From Massilia alkalitolerans DSM 17462 (lineage in GTDB: Bacteria; Pseudomonadota; Gammaproteobacteria; Burkholderiales; Burkholderiaceae_D), in NCBI RefSeq assembly GCF_000427785.1, contig NZ_ATYR01000003.1:37650-101649 (forward strand): 64,000 bases of DNA, read 5' to 3'. This document shows positions 11,865 through 19,548 of this stretch, piece after piece. The notes under the pieces were generated by a model that saw only the letters and a program-made list of their open reading frames with translations, was not told the DNA's origin and ran no database searches. The translations under genes and the position numbers were made by a program. Within the stretch, counting starts at the first letter, position 1; each line of letters opens with the position of its first letter.

Positions 11865-13112
11865 TCAGCGCACAAGCGAGGTCAAGCGCTCGCACATGGG
11901 CGCCAGGTCCGCCGGTCCGCATAGCGCGGCGACCTTGCGGCAGGCTTCGTTCACATCATTATTGTCAACAACTTCTGCCAGCCGCTTCTCGAGCCGCCGT
12001 GATGTCAGTCGAGCGGCGTTCAGGCTGGCGCCCACACCCAGCGCCCTCACCCTTGCCGCGTTGTCGAACTGGTCGTGCGCCAGCGGCACCACCAGCTGCG
12101 GCGTGCCGGCGCGCAGGGCTTCGGCCGTGGTGCCGATGCCGCCATGGTGCACCAGCGCCGCCACGTGCGGCAGCAAGGCGCGCAGCGGCACGTAGTCCTG
12201 CCACAGCACCGGCGTCGGCAGCTGGGCCGGCAGCTGCTCGCGGTGCGGCGTCAACAGGATGGCGCGCAGGCCACGCCGGGCGCAGGCGTCCAGGGCGCAG
12301 CGGAAGTAATGGGCCGCCTGGCGGTTGCCGGTGCCGGGCGTGAACACCACCGGCTTGGGCCCCTCCTCCAGGAAGCGCGCCACTTGCGGCGACAGCTCGG
12401 CCTGGGGCGATGGGTCGAACAAGGGAAAGCCGGCGCGCGCCAAAGGCTGCGGCCAGTCTGGCTGGGTCGGCGCAAACCAGTCGGGGAACAGGGTCACGGA
12501 CAGGTCGGGCACCTGCACGATGTGTTCGATCAGGCTGGCGACCGGCGCCAGCCCGTGCGAGGCCCGCGCCGCGTTCACGTCGGGCAGCGAAACCGGATCG
12601 ATCAGGGCTTTGCCGGTGCGTCGCCACAGCCAGCGGCGCGCGCCCAGCGGCACCCAGCGCGGCACCGGATACGGCCCGAGTATGAGCGGGTCATGCACGG
12701 TCGGCAGGTTGGATGGCGCCAGGTAGATTGCCGCGACTTTCAGGCCGGGCCGCTGCGCACGACACAGGTCCGCTTCCGGCAGCGCGAGCGGATGCGCCAG
12801 CAGCACGACCTGCTCGTCCTGCGGCAGCGCGGCCACGAAAGCGGGAATCTGCGCCATCGCCGGGCGCGTGGCGCGCCACACCACGGCCAGGCCGCGCGTG
12901 GGGTGCCACAGGTCGGGATGGTCGAGCACCGCTTCGTCGGCCGGCAGGCCGTGGAAGGTCAGGCCGGTCGGCTCCACGAAAGGCGCATGCTGTACCGGCC
13001 CGAGCATGCTGACCCGGTGTCCGCCCTCGCGCAGCGCCAGCGCCACGCGCATGAAGGGAAACAGGTCGCCGGCCGAGCCGATGGTGACGACGACGAAGTG
13101 CAACTGCGGCAT
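11865..13112 (-). CDS. UGT-like glycosyltransferase (GT1 family)
   Basis: A 415-residue GT-B fold enzyme. The N-terminal half starts with [16 protein letters not shown], the acceptor-domain start seen in macrolide and rhamnolipid glycosyltransferases. The C-terminal nucleotide-sugar domain has [10 protein letters not shown] and the donor-binding motif [29 protein letters not shown]. It should transfer a sugar from an NDP-sugar to a small lipid or natural product; the acceptor cannot be read from sequence. It lies 15 bases downstream of the oxidase-like gene and probably shares its transcript. No polyketide or rhamnolipid genes are near. Confidence 0.8.
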   Translation of the reverse strand: [415 protein letters not shown]

Positions 13113-13127
13113 CGCAAAGCCCGCCCG

Positions 13128-13664
13128 TCAGAAGCTGAGCGTGCCCTCGATCGAATCGTCGAGCGTCTTGCCGAGCACCGCGCCGACCACCACCTTGGCG
13201 CCGGCCACCGCGTCGCCATGCTTGTTGTCCCAGTAGTAGCCCTGGCGCGGGATCACGCGGATAGCGGTGATGCGCGGGTCGTCCTCGCCCTCCGTGAACC
13301 AGGTCTTGAGCATGAAGTTCCACAATTCCTTGATGCGCTGGCGGTCGGTGATCACCTCGGCATAGCCGTCGAGCTCGAGGAAGCCGGAATGCGCGCCCTG
13401 CTGGAAATACAGTTTCACAGCCGGGTGCGCCGCGATTTCTGCGTTCTTGTGGCTGTCGCTGGCGCTCAGGAACCAGAGCTGGCCGGCGTCGTCCACCTCG
13501 CGCACGCTCATCGGGCGCACGCCACGGCTCGGTCCGGCGCCGCCCTGGGTGACGAAGAAGCAGCTGTCGGCGTCGTCGGCCATGTCCTTGAGGCGCTGCA
13601 CGGCCTGCTCGCCGCTGAGGTCGAGGCGGTTCTGTTCCGGCTGGTTGCGGTTGATCGAATCCAT
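13128..13664 (-). CDS. Pyridoxamine 5'-phosphate oxidase-like general stress protein
   Basis: A 178-residue split-beta-barrel flavin-binding protein of the general stress protein 26 type (PNPOx-like). Recognisable parts are CFFVTQ, RPMSVREVDDAGQLWFLS and SHKNAEI followed by VKLYFQQ, the usual FMN-contact region of the family, then GYAEVITD and FTEGEDDPRI. Members bind FMN or related cofactors and are linked to oxidative or general stress; the substrate is not known. GGGAGACTTC before the ATG at 13664 supports the start. First gene of a two-gene unit with the glycosyltransferase. Confidence 0.82.
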   Translation of the reverse strand: MDSINRNQPEQNRLDLSGEQAVQRLKDMADDADSCFFVTQGGAGPSRGVRPMSVREVDDAGQLWFLSASDSHKNAEIAAHPAVKLYFQQGAHSGFLELDGYAEVITDRQRIKELWNFMLKTWFTEGEDDPRITAIRVIPRQGYYWDNKHGDAVAGAKVVVGAVLGKTLDDSIEGTLSF

Positions 13665-13760
13665 GAAGTCTCCCGGTAGGCGTAAGCGGATAGGAGGACT
13701 CTACCCGCGATGTGCTTGCGGGTATGTGAACGGACGTACACTGACGGTCGAAACGCCCGG

Positions 13761-14201
13761 TCAATCCTGTGACGCGCCCGGCTCCAGCGCCGCCGCCTGG
13801 GCCAGCCATCGCGCCACGGTCTGCAGTTCTTCCGGCGTGAAGCCTTCCGCCAGGCGTGCATTCAGCTCGACCAGCACTTCCCCGGCGCGGGTGCCGGCTT
13901 CCCGGCCGCTGCCGGTCATCCGCAGGCGCGTCAGCCGCGCGTCGTGCGCATCGGCCACGCGCTCGACCATCCCGGCCGCCTGCATGCGCTTGGACAGGTT
14001 GGTGACGGCGGCGGGCGCCACGCCCAGTTCCGTGGCGATCTCCCCCACTGCGGCGTCGCCGCGCGCGCGCAGCACGAACAGCAGGCCGACCTGGGCCGCG
14101 CTGATGCCTTCCCAGGATTCGGGCCGCGCCTCGATCCAGCGCTGCAGGGCGCGCTGCGCGCGGCCCAGCAGCTGGACGAAGCGGGGTTTAGCCGCTGGCA
14201 T
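13761..14201 (-). CDS. MarR-family transcriptional regulator
   Basis: A 146-residue winged-helix regulator. The helix-turn-helix spans about residues 52-76 (VGEIATELGVAPAAVTNLSKRMQAAGMVER), and the wing DAHDARLTRLRMTGSGR has the MarR-typical DxRxxxLxLT shape. The start at 14201 overlaps the end of the hydrolase gene by 14 bases, so both are cotranscribed and probably coupled. A perfect 9-2-9 palindrome at the hydrolase start (15094-15113) is the obvious candidate operator, which would make the pair autorepressed and relieved by a small ligand, as is common in this family. Confidence 0.9.
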   Translation of the reverse strand: MPAAKPRFVQLLGRAQRALQRWIEARPESWEGISAAQVGLLFVLRARGDAAVGEIATELGVAPAAVTNLSKRMQAAGMVERVADAHDARLTRLRMTGSGREAGTRAGEVLVELNARLAEGFTPEELQTVARWLAQAAALEPGASQD

Positions 14202-15093
14202 GCGCGACCTCCCGCGCCTGGGTGGCCCTGGCATGCAGCCAGTCGGCCACCTGCGGCCACAGCGCCGCTTCGCAGCGGCGCCGGAAGAAGCCCATGTGCC
14301 CCACCGCCGGCACGCCGGCCGCACGCGGGTCGATGTTGCGGCGCTCCAGCTGCGCATTGACCAGGTGCGACACCAGCATGTCGACCGCCACCGGGTTGGC
14401 CCAGGGATCGTCGTCGAAGCCCAGCACCAGCAGCGGGATGTCGACCCGGGCCATGCGGCGCGCGGCGTCGAGCGCCGGGTCATCGAAAAAGTAGCGCGGC
14501 AACGCGGTCCACCGGGCCCATTGCAGCATGACGCCGCGCGGCAGGTCTTCGCCCAGGCCGATGCGGCGTCCCGGCATGTAGCCGAGCAGCGCGCACAGGA
14601 GCGGCGCCAGCACGCGCAGCACGAAGCGCACGCGCAGGCGCTCGCCAAAGCCGCGCACGGTGCGGCTGGCGCCCGCATGGGACGCCACCAGCACCGCGGC
14701 GCGCAGGCGCGCGCTCTCGGGCGACAGGCCGATCGCATGGCCGCCCACGCTGTGCCCCACCGCCAGCAGCGGCGAGCCGGGGAAGCGCTCCTCGGTCCAG
14801 CGCGTGACGGCGGCGACGTCCTTGTCGATCCAGTCCGTCATGCTCGCCTTGAAGCCGCGCAGGCTGTGCGGGCGCGAGCGCCCGGTGCCGCGGTAGTCGT
14901 AGGTCACAACATTGAATCCGCGCCCCGCCAGCCAGGCCGCGAAAGGCGCGTAATAGGCCTGCGTGACCGCGGTCGCCGGATGCAGGATGACGGTGGCGGC
15001 GGCACCGGGCGCCGACCAGCAGCTGGCTTCGACCGGGATCCTGCCGGCGGGAATCGAGAGATGTTCGGCTTGCATGGCAGCGATATCGCCCAT
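14188..15093 (-). CDS. Alpha/beta hydrolase
   Basis: A 301-residue alpha/beta-hydrolase (predicted serine esterase/lipase type). The nucleophile elbow is GHSVGG (about residues 108-113), preceded by the YDYRGTGRS strand-loop and with a late acidic residue in LLVLGFDDDPW and a histidine in GHMGFFRRR completing a plausible triad. The substrate is unknown; the linked MarR gene suggests induction by an aromatic or ester compound. ATG at 15093 abuts the palindrome and has no ribosome-binding sequence; a second ATG at 15075 (MQAEHLSIP) is an equally possible start if transcription begins within the palindrome. Confidence 0.82.
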   Translation of the reverse strand: MGDIAAMQAEHLSIPAGRIPVEASCWSAPGAAATVILHPATAVTQAYYAPFAAWLAGRGFNVVTYDYRGTGRSRPHSLRGFKASMTDWIDKDVAAVTRWTEERFPGSPLLAVGHSVGGHAIGLSPESARLRAAVLVASHAGASRTVRGFGERLRVRFVLRVLAPLLCALLGYMPGRRIGLGEDLPRGVMLQWARWTALPRYFFDDPALDAARRMARVDIPLLVLGFDDDPWANPVAVDMLVSHLVNAQLERRNIDPRAAGVPAVGHMGFFRRRCEAALWPQVADWLHARATQAREVAHASG

Positions 15094-15113
15094 TTCGTTA
15101 ACGTGTTAACGAA
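15094..15113. promoter_or_regulatory. Candidate MarR operator, perfect palindrome
   Basis: TTCGTTAAC-GT-GTTAACGAA is a perfect 9-base inverted repeat with a 2-base centre, directly abutting the hydrolase ATG. On the minus strand a possible promoter (TTGCGC-17-TAAATT) ends just upstream, so a bound dimer would block transcription start. Binding by the MarR encoded in the same operon is inferred. Confidence 0.65.
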
Positions 15114-15181
15114 TTTAGCACCAAGCAGCTTGCGGCGCAACCTCATGTCGTCGCGATGGCTTAACAGCTAGTTGAACTTGG

Positions 15182-15307
15182 GCCCCGGACTTCGCCGGGG
15201 CGACGGTCTCACTGCAAACTATAAGAACAACGTCAGCTTTGTTCTACTGTTGCCCCAAAGACCGTCATCCCGGCGAAGGCGTGAACAATGCCACTGGCAT
15301 TGTTCAC
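15182..15307. repeat. Two strong hairpins downstream of the SDR gene
   Basis: 15182-15201 is GCCCCGG-6-CCGGGGC. 15281-15307 is a perfect 12-base stem GTGAACAATGCC-3-GGCATTGTTCAC. Between them is a GTCATCCCGGCGAAGGC string of the kind found in dispersed REP-like repeats. The 267-base gap 15094-15360 has no credible gene. The hairpins may protect or end the SDR transcript, but no T-run follows. Confidence 0.6.
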
Positions 15308-15360
15308 TCCAATTCCGCACCGCAGCCAACAGCTCATCCGGCGGCCAACGAAGATGGAAT

Positions 15361-16428
15361 TCAAGGAATCAGGCGTGCCGCGCGCAGCTGCCCGAACAGG
15401 TCGAAGAAGGAGTCGTCGGTGGCCTGGTAAGCCGTGAAGCCGAGCTTGCGGCTGCGCGCCATGTCGGTCATCACCTCGATCGGGCGGCCCAGGTCGAGGT
15501 CGGTATGCCAGGGCGACGCCAGGCGATCGAGGTCGGCTTCCGCCAAGCCGTGGCGCGCGGCGATGTCGCGCCACAGCGCATGGTCGTTCGCCATCGCGCT
15601 TTCCAACGGCTGCACCGTGCCGTTGAAGCCCGCGGCCTGCACGCCAAAATAGTCGGCGATGCGGCCCCACAGCCAGCTCCAGCGGAACAGGTCGCCGTTG
15701 ACGATGTTGAAGGCTTCGTTGCGCGCCGCGTCGGTATTCGCCGCCCAGACCAGCTGCCTGGCCAGCATGCGCGCGTCGGTGACGTCGGACAGGCCGTTCC
15801 ACTGCGCGCCAGAGCCGGGGAACTGGAACGGGCGCCCGGTCTCCCTGCAGATGGTGGCGTACACGGCCAGCGTGGTGCCGAGGTTCATGGCATTGCCGAC
15901 CGCCATGCCGATGACCGTGTGCGGGCGGTGGACGGTCCAGGTAAAGCGGTCGCGCTCGGCGGCTGCGTAGACCTCGTCTTCCTGGGCATAGTAGAAATTT
16001 TCGACCGGCAGGCGCGGCTGGCTTTCGCGCAGCGGCGTGTCCGGCAGCGTGCCGGAAGCGGCATAGGCTTCGAAGGGGCCGAGGTAGTGCTTCAGGCCGG
16101 TGACCAGGGCCACGTGGCGCAGCGACTTCTTGCTCGACAAGGTGGAGAGCAGGTTGCGCACCATGGCCGCGTTGACGCGGATGTTCTCGCTTTCCGTGGC
16201 CTGGCGCATCCAGGTGGTGATGAAGACATGGGTGGGCGCGACATCGGCCAGCGCGGCAGCCAGCCCTGCCTCGTCGAGCAGGTCGGCCGCGACCGGCGTC
16301 ACGCCCGGAACATCATTGCCGGGACGGCGCGCCAGTCCGTAGACCTGCCAGCCGTCCGCCACCAGGGCTTTCGCCGTGTAGTTCCCGCCGATCCCGCTAG
16401 CGCCTACTACCAGTGCAGTTCGTTGCAT
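15361..16428 (-). CDS. PRISE-type SDR oxidoreductase (5-beta-reductase/iridoid synthase-like)
   Basis: A 355-residue atypical short-chain dehydrogenase. The NADP-binding start is LVVGASGIGG. GLKHYLGPFE (111-120) and NFYYAQED (144-151) are the signature motifs of the progesterone 5-beta-reductase/iridoid synthase-like family, giving K113 and Y147 as the catalytic pair. These enzymes reduce activated C=C bonds of enones with NADPH; the bacterial substrate is unknown. GGAAGGAAAC precedes the ATG at 16428, which excludes the 7 extra upstream codons. It stands alone, downstream of but separate from the DUF1854 gene. Confidence 0.85.
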   Translation of the reverse strand: MQRTALVVGASGIGGNYTAKALVADGWQVYGLARRPGNDVPGVTPVAADLLDEAGLAAALADVAPTHVFITTWMRQATESENIRVNAAMVRNLLSTLSSKKSLRHVALVTGLKHYLGPFEAYAASGTLPDTPLRESQPRLPVENFYYAQEDEVYAAAERDRFTWTVHRPHTVIGMAVGNAMNLGTTLAVYATICRETGRPFQFPGSGAQWNGLSDVTDARMLARQLVWAANTDAARNEAFNIVNGDLFRWSWLWGRIADYFGVQAAGFNGTVQPLESAMANDHALWRDIAARHGLAEADLDRLASPWHTDLDLGRPIEVMTDMARSRKLGFTAYQATDDSFFDLFGQLRAARLIP

Positions 16429-16487
16429 TGCCGTTTCCTTCCGTATCAAAGGAAAAACGGTAGCACGGATGGACGAATCGGGTCGTC

Positions 16488-16955
16488 TTACAGGAAGCGG
16501 TCCAGGATCTTGCGGCTGTGCTTGTCGATATGGAACATGTCGCGCACCAGGAAGTTGATGCCGTGGTTGTCCGCAATCAGCAGCGAGGCTTCGCCGATGC
16601 GGCGGATGTCCTCGTCCACCTTCAGCACGAACTCGGTGTCGCCGCGGTCGGTCGTCACAAACCAGGTGCAGGGCGTGGCGAAGCTCGACACGTCCTTGAT
16701 CGTCAGGATCTCGGGAATGAATTCGCGGCCCTCGATCTCTTCCTGGATCATGGCGCGCACCTGCTCCGGCACCTCGGCCAGGTCGTCGATCCAGGCCACT
16801 TCCTTGCCGCCCTCGCGCACCAGCGAAATGCCGCGCGTCGGCGCCTGGATCGGGAAGGCGCGCACCGGAATGACGCCGACGTGTTCTTCACCTTCGGCGG
16901 TGGTGAGCACCAGCCTGCCGAAGCTGTCGCGCCGTAGTTGGAAAGTGCTGCTCAT
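16488..16955 (-). CDS. DUF1854 protein linked to cyanophycin metabolism
   Basis: A 155-residue soluble protein of the DUF1854 family. It begins FQLRRDSFGRLVLTTAEG and has the conserved VPVRAFPI, IEGREFIPEI and ITDRGDTEF-like segments. No catalytic motif is visible. The ATG follows the ABC transporter stop with no gap, and its ribosome-binding sequence (AAGGA) lies inside that gene, so the two are translationally coupled. Homologous DUF1854-ABC pairs next to cphA genes are known from other proteobacteria; the biochemical role is not established. Confidence 0.8.
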   Translation of the reverse strand: MSSTFQLRRDSFGRLVLTTAEGEEHVGVIPVRAFPIQAPTRGISLVREGGKEVAWIDDLAEVPEQVRAMIQEEIEGREFIPEILTIKDVSSFATPCTWFVTTDRGDTEFVLKVDEDIRRIGEASLLIADNHGINFLVRDMFHIDKHSRKILDRFL

Positions 16956-19235
16956 TTAATCTTCCTTGTCGTCCGGTTCCCCGTCCACGTTGCGCGCCTG
17001 CGCTTCGTAGAGGCGGTGGTAGGCGCCTTCGCGCGCCATCAGCGCGTCGTGGCTGCCCTCTTCCACCACCACGCCGCGGTCCAGCACCACCAGGCGGTCG
17101 GCCCGGTGCAGCGTGGACAGGCGGTGCGCGATGGCGATCGTGGTGCGGCCCTGCACGAGGTTGTCGAGCGCCTTCTGGATCTCTTTCTCGGTTTCCGAGT
17201 CCACCGAGGACGTCGCTTCGTCCAGGATCAGGATCGGCGGGTCGATCAGCAGCGCACGCGCGATCGAGATGCGCTGGCGCTCGCCGCCCGACAGGCCCTG
17301 GCCGCGTTCGCCCACCATCGAGTCGTAGCCCTGCGGCAGGCGCAGGATGAACTCGTGCGCGTGGGCCGCGCGCGCCGCCGCGATGATCTCTTCGCGGGTG
17401 GCGCCCGGTTTGCCGTAGGCGATGTTCTCGGCAATCGTCCCGAAGAACAGGAAAGGCTCCTGCAGCACCAGGCCGATGTGGCGGCGGTAGTCGCTGACCG
17501 CGAAGGTCCGGATATCCTGGCCGTCGAGCAGGATCGCGCCCTCGGCCACGTCGTAGAAGCGGCAGATCAGGTTGACCAGCGTGCTCTTGCCCGAACCCGA
17601 GTGGCCGACCAGGCCCACCATCTCGCCCGCCTTGATCTTCAGCGAGATGCCGCGGTTGACCGCGCGGTTGCCGTAACGGAAACCGACTTCGCGCAGCTCG
17701 ATATTGCCCGCCACCTTGTCGACCTTCACCGGGTTGACCGGGTCCGGCACGCTCGACACGTGGTCGAGGATGTCGAAGATGCGCTTGGCCGCCGAGGCCG
17801 ACTTCTGGGTCACCGAGACGATGCGGCTCATGGAATCGAGCTTCACGTAGAAACGGCCGCTGTAGGCGATGAAGGCGGTCAGGGTGCCGACCGTGATCTC
17901 GCCGCGCGAGACCTGCCAGATGCCGAAGATCCAGATCACCAGCAGACCCATTTCGGTCAGCAGCGAGACGGTCGGCGAGAACAGCGACCAGACCTTGTTC
18001 AATTTGTCGTTGACGGCCAGGTTGTGCTTGTTCGCTTCGCGGAAGCGCGCCGCTTCGCGTTTTTCCTGGGCGAAGGCTTTCACCACGCGGATGCCCGGGA
18101 TGGTGTCGGCCAGCACGTTGGTCACCTCGCCCCATACCCGGTCGATCTTCTCGAAGCCGGTGCGCAGCCTGTCGCGCACCACGTGGATCATCCAGGCGAT
18201 GAAGGGAAGCGGAACAAGCGTCACCAGCGCCAGCCAGGGATTCATGCTGAACAGGATCACGCCCGTCATGATGATCAGGAGGACGTCCGACAGGAAGTCG
18301 AGCAGGTGCAGCGACAGGAAGACGCTGATCCGGTCGGAGCCGCTGCCGATGCGCGACATCAGGTCGCCGGTGCGCTTGCCGCCGAAGTATTCCAGCGACA
18401 GGCGCAGCAGGTGTTCATATGTGGTCGAGCGCAGGTCGGCGCTGATGCGCTCGGAGGCCAGCGCCAGCACGTAGGTCTTGCCCCAGCCGAGCGCCCAGGC
18501 CAGCAGCGCCGCCCCGAACAGGCCGCCCATATATACATAGACGAGCGAGGTGTCGATGACTTGGCCGTTCTGGTACGGGATCAGGACGTTGTCCATCAGC
18601 GGCTTGGTGAGATACGGCGGAATCATGTGGGCGCCGGTCGAGCCCACCATCAGCAGGAAGCCCAGCAGCAGCTGACCCTTGTAGGGCCGGGCGAAGCGCC
18701 ACAAACGGAACAGGGTCCAGGTCGACGGCGGGGTGTGCAGCACCTTGGCGCACACCGCGCATTCGGCGTCGTCGGCCTCGAGCGGGGCCTTGCAGCTCGG
18801 GCAGGTGTGCTGTTCCGGCGGCGTCACCGGCACGCCGGTCACGACGCTTTTCAGCTGTTCGTTGAAATGGTCGACCACCCGGATCGCCCCCAGGTTCTGG
18901 CCCAGGGTGAAGCGCCAGGCTCCCAGGCGGCCCTCTAGATCGACCAGTTCGAGATGGCCGACACCCGCATGGTCGTGGTGGCGCAGCTGCAGGCCGGATC
19001 GGTAAGTCCAGTCGCGCCAGGCGTCTTCGCCCGGGCTTCTCGCCAGCAAACGGCGGCTGGTGACCACCACCAGGCCCTTCCGGAAATGTAATTTCGCATC
19101 GAGGTCAACCTCGACGCTGCTTAAAACGTTTTCCCCTGGTGCAAGCTGTTTCGTAACGTCATTTTGCCAGTGTTCGGGCAAAAGGTTGGCGGCGACCGCC
19201 AGGGACGACGGAATAGCAGGTTGTTGAGTTGTCAT
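16956..19235 (-). CDS. ABC exporter half-transporter with N-terminal zinc ribbon, cyanophycin-associated
   Basis: A 759-residue fused permease-ATPase. Residues 1-170 are an unusual soluble extension ending in a zinc ribbon (CPSC...CAVC, about 144-162). Six membrane helices follow (about 190-470), then an ATPase with Walker [11 protein letters not shown]-loop LVLQEPFLF, signature [15 protein letters not shown], Walker [10 protein letters not shown] and H-loop IAHRLST. This is the architecture of homodimeric exporters (ABCB/MsbA type). It is divergent from the cphA genes and coupled to DUF1854, so a role in moving cyanophycin-related peptides or sensing granules is an inference; the substrate is unknown. 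Confidence 0.85.
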   Translation of the reverse strand: MTTQQPAIPSSLAVAANLLPEHWQNDVTKQLAPGENVLSSVEVDLDAKLHFRKGLVVVTSRRLLARSPGEDAWRDWTYRSGLQLRHHDHAGVGHLELVDLEGRLGAWRFTLGQNLGAIRVVDHFNEQLKSVVTGVPVTPPEQHTCPSCKAPLEADDAECAVCAKVLHTPPSTWTLFRLWRFARPYKGQLLLGFLLMVGSTGAHMIPPYLTKPLMDNVLIPYQNGQVIDTSLVYVYMGGLFGAALLAWALGWGKTYVLALASERISADLRSTTYEHLLRLSLEYFGGKRTGDLMSRIGSGSDRISVFLSLHLLDFLSDVLLIIMTGVILFSMNPWLALVTLVPLPFIAWMIHVVRDRLRTGFEKIDRVWGEVTNVLADTIPGIRVVKAFAQEKREAARFREANKHNLAVNDKLNKVWSLFSPTVSLLTEMGLLVIWIFGIWQVSRGEITVGTLTAFIAYSGRFYVKLDSMSRIVSVTQKSASAAKRIFDILDHVSSVPDPVNPVKVDKVAGNIELREVGFRYGNRAVNRGISLKIKAGEMVGLVGHSGSGKSTLVNLICRFYDVAEGAILLDGQDIRTFAVSDYRRHIGLVLQEPFLFFGTIAENIAYGKPGATREEIIAAARAAHAHEFILRLPQGYDSMVGERGQGLSGGERQRISIARALLIDPPILILDEATSSVDSETEKEIQKALDNLVQGRTTIAIAHRLSTLHRADRLVVLDRGVVVEEGSHDALMAREGAYHRLYEAQARNVDGEPDDKED

Positions 19236-19548
19236 GTGTTGCGCCCGAAATCAGGCATTTGGTTCTGGTGGGGTACAAACAGCGGCGGGGCTTGGCAAGG
19301 CACAGGACTGCCGGGATGCCCGCTTGCGTGAAGCGTTCCACAAACAGGCTTAACGTTTCTGCGTATCCTTTGGATGACAGAAGGTGGCGTTCTGGCAGAA
19401 AAGGAAGCGACCCGATAAGCTTCGGGCCGGCAAGTATATATGAAGTGCGCTGCGGGGAACCGGCTTTGGGTACCGTAGCAGCAGGCAGGTAATTTAAGGT
19501 AACGCCAACGTTGCGCGCAACAGTCGCGGCTGGCAAAGACATTTTTTC
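19236..19548. other. Divergent intergenic region between the ABC gene and cphA'
   Basis: 313 bases with no credible gene. A small hairpin CCCGA-6-TCGGG lies at 19411-19426. AT-rich strings (TATATA near 19436, TAATTT near 19490) could serve as -10 elements for the plus-strand cphA genes, but no convincing paired -35 or operator was found. Neither flanking gene has a strong ribosome-binding sequence. Confidence 0.5.

Noticed and set aside
16938-18938. 666-residue plus-strand reading opposite the ABC transporter
   Set aside because: Mirror of the transporter; no domain and no ribosome-binding sequence.
19236-19548. Sigma54-type promoter for the cyanophycin genes
   Set aside because: GG and GC elements near 19290 are not separated by the required 10 bases; no other match was found.
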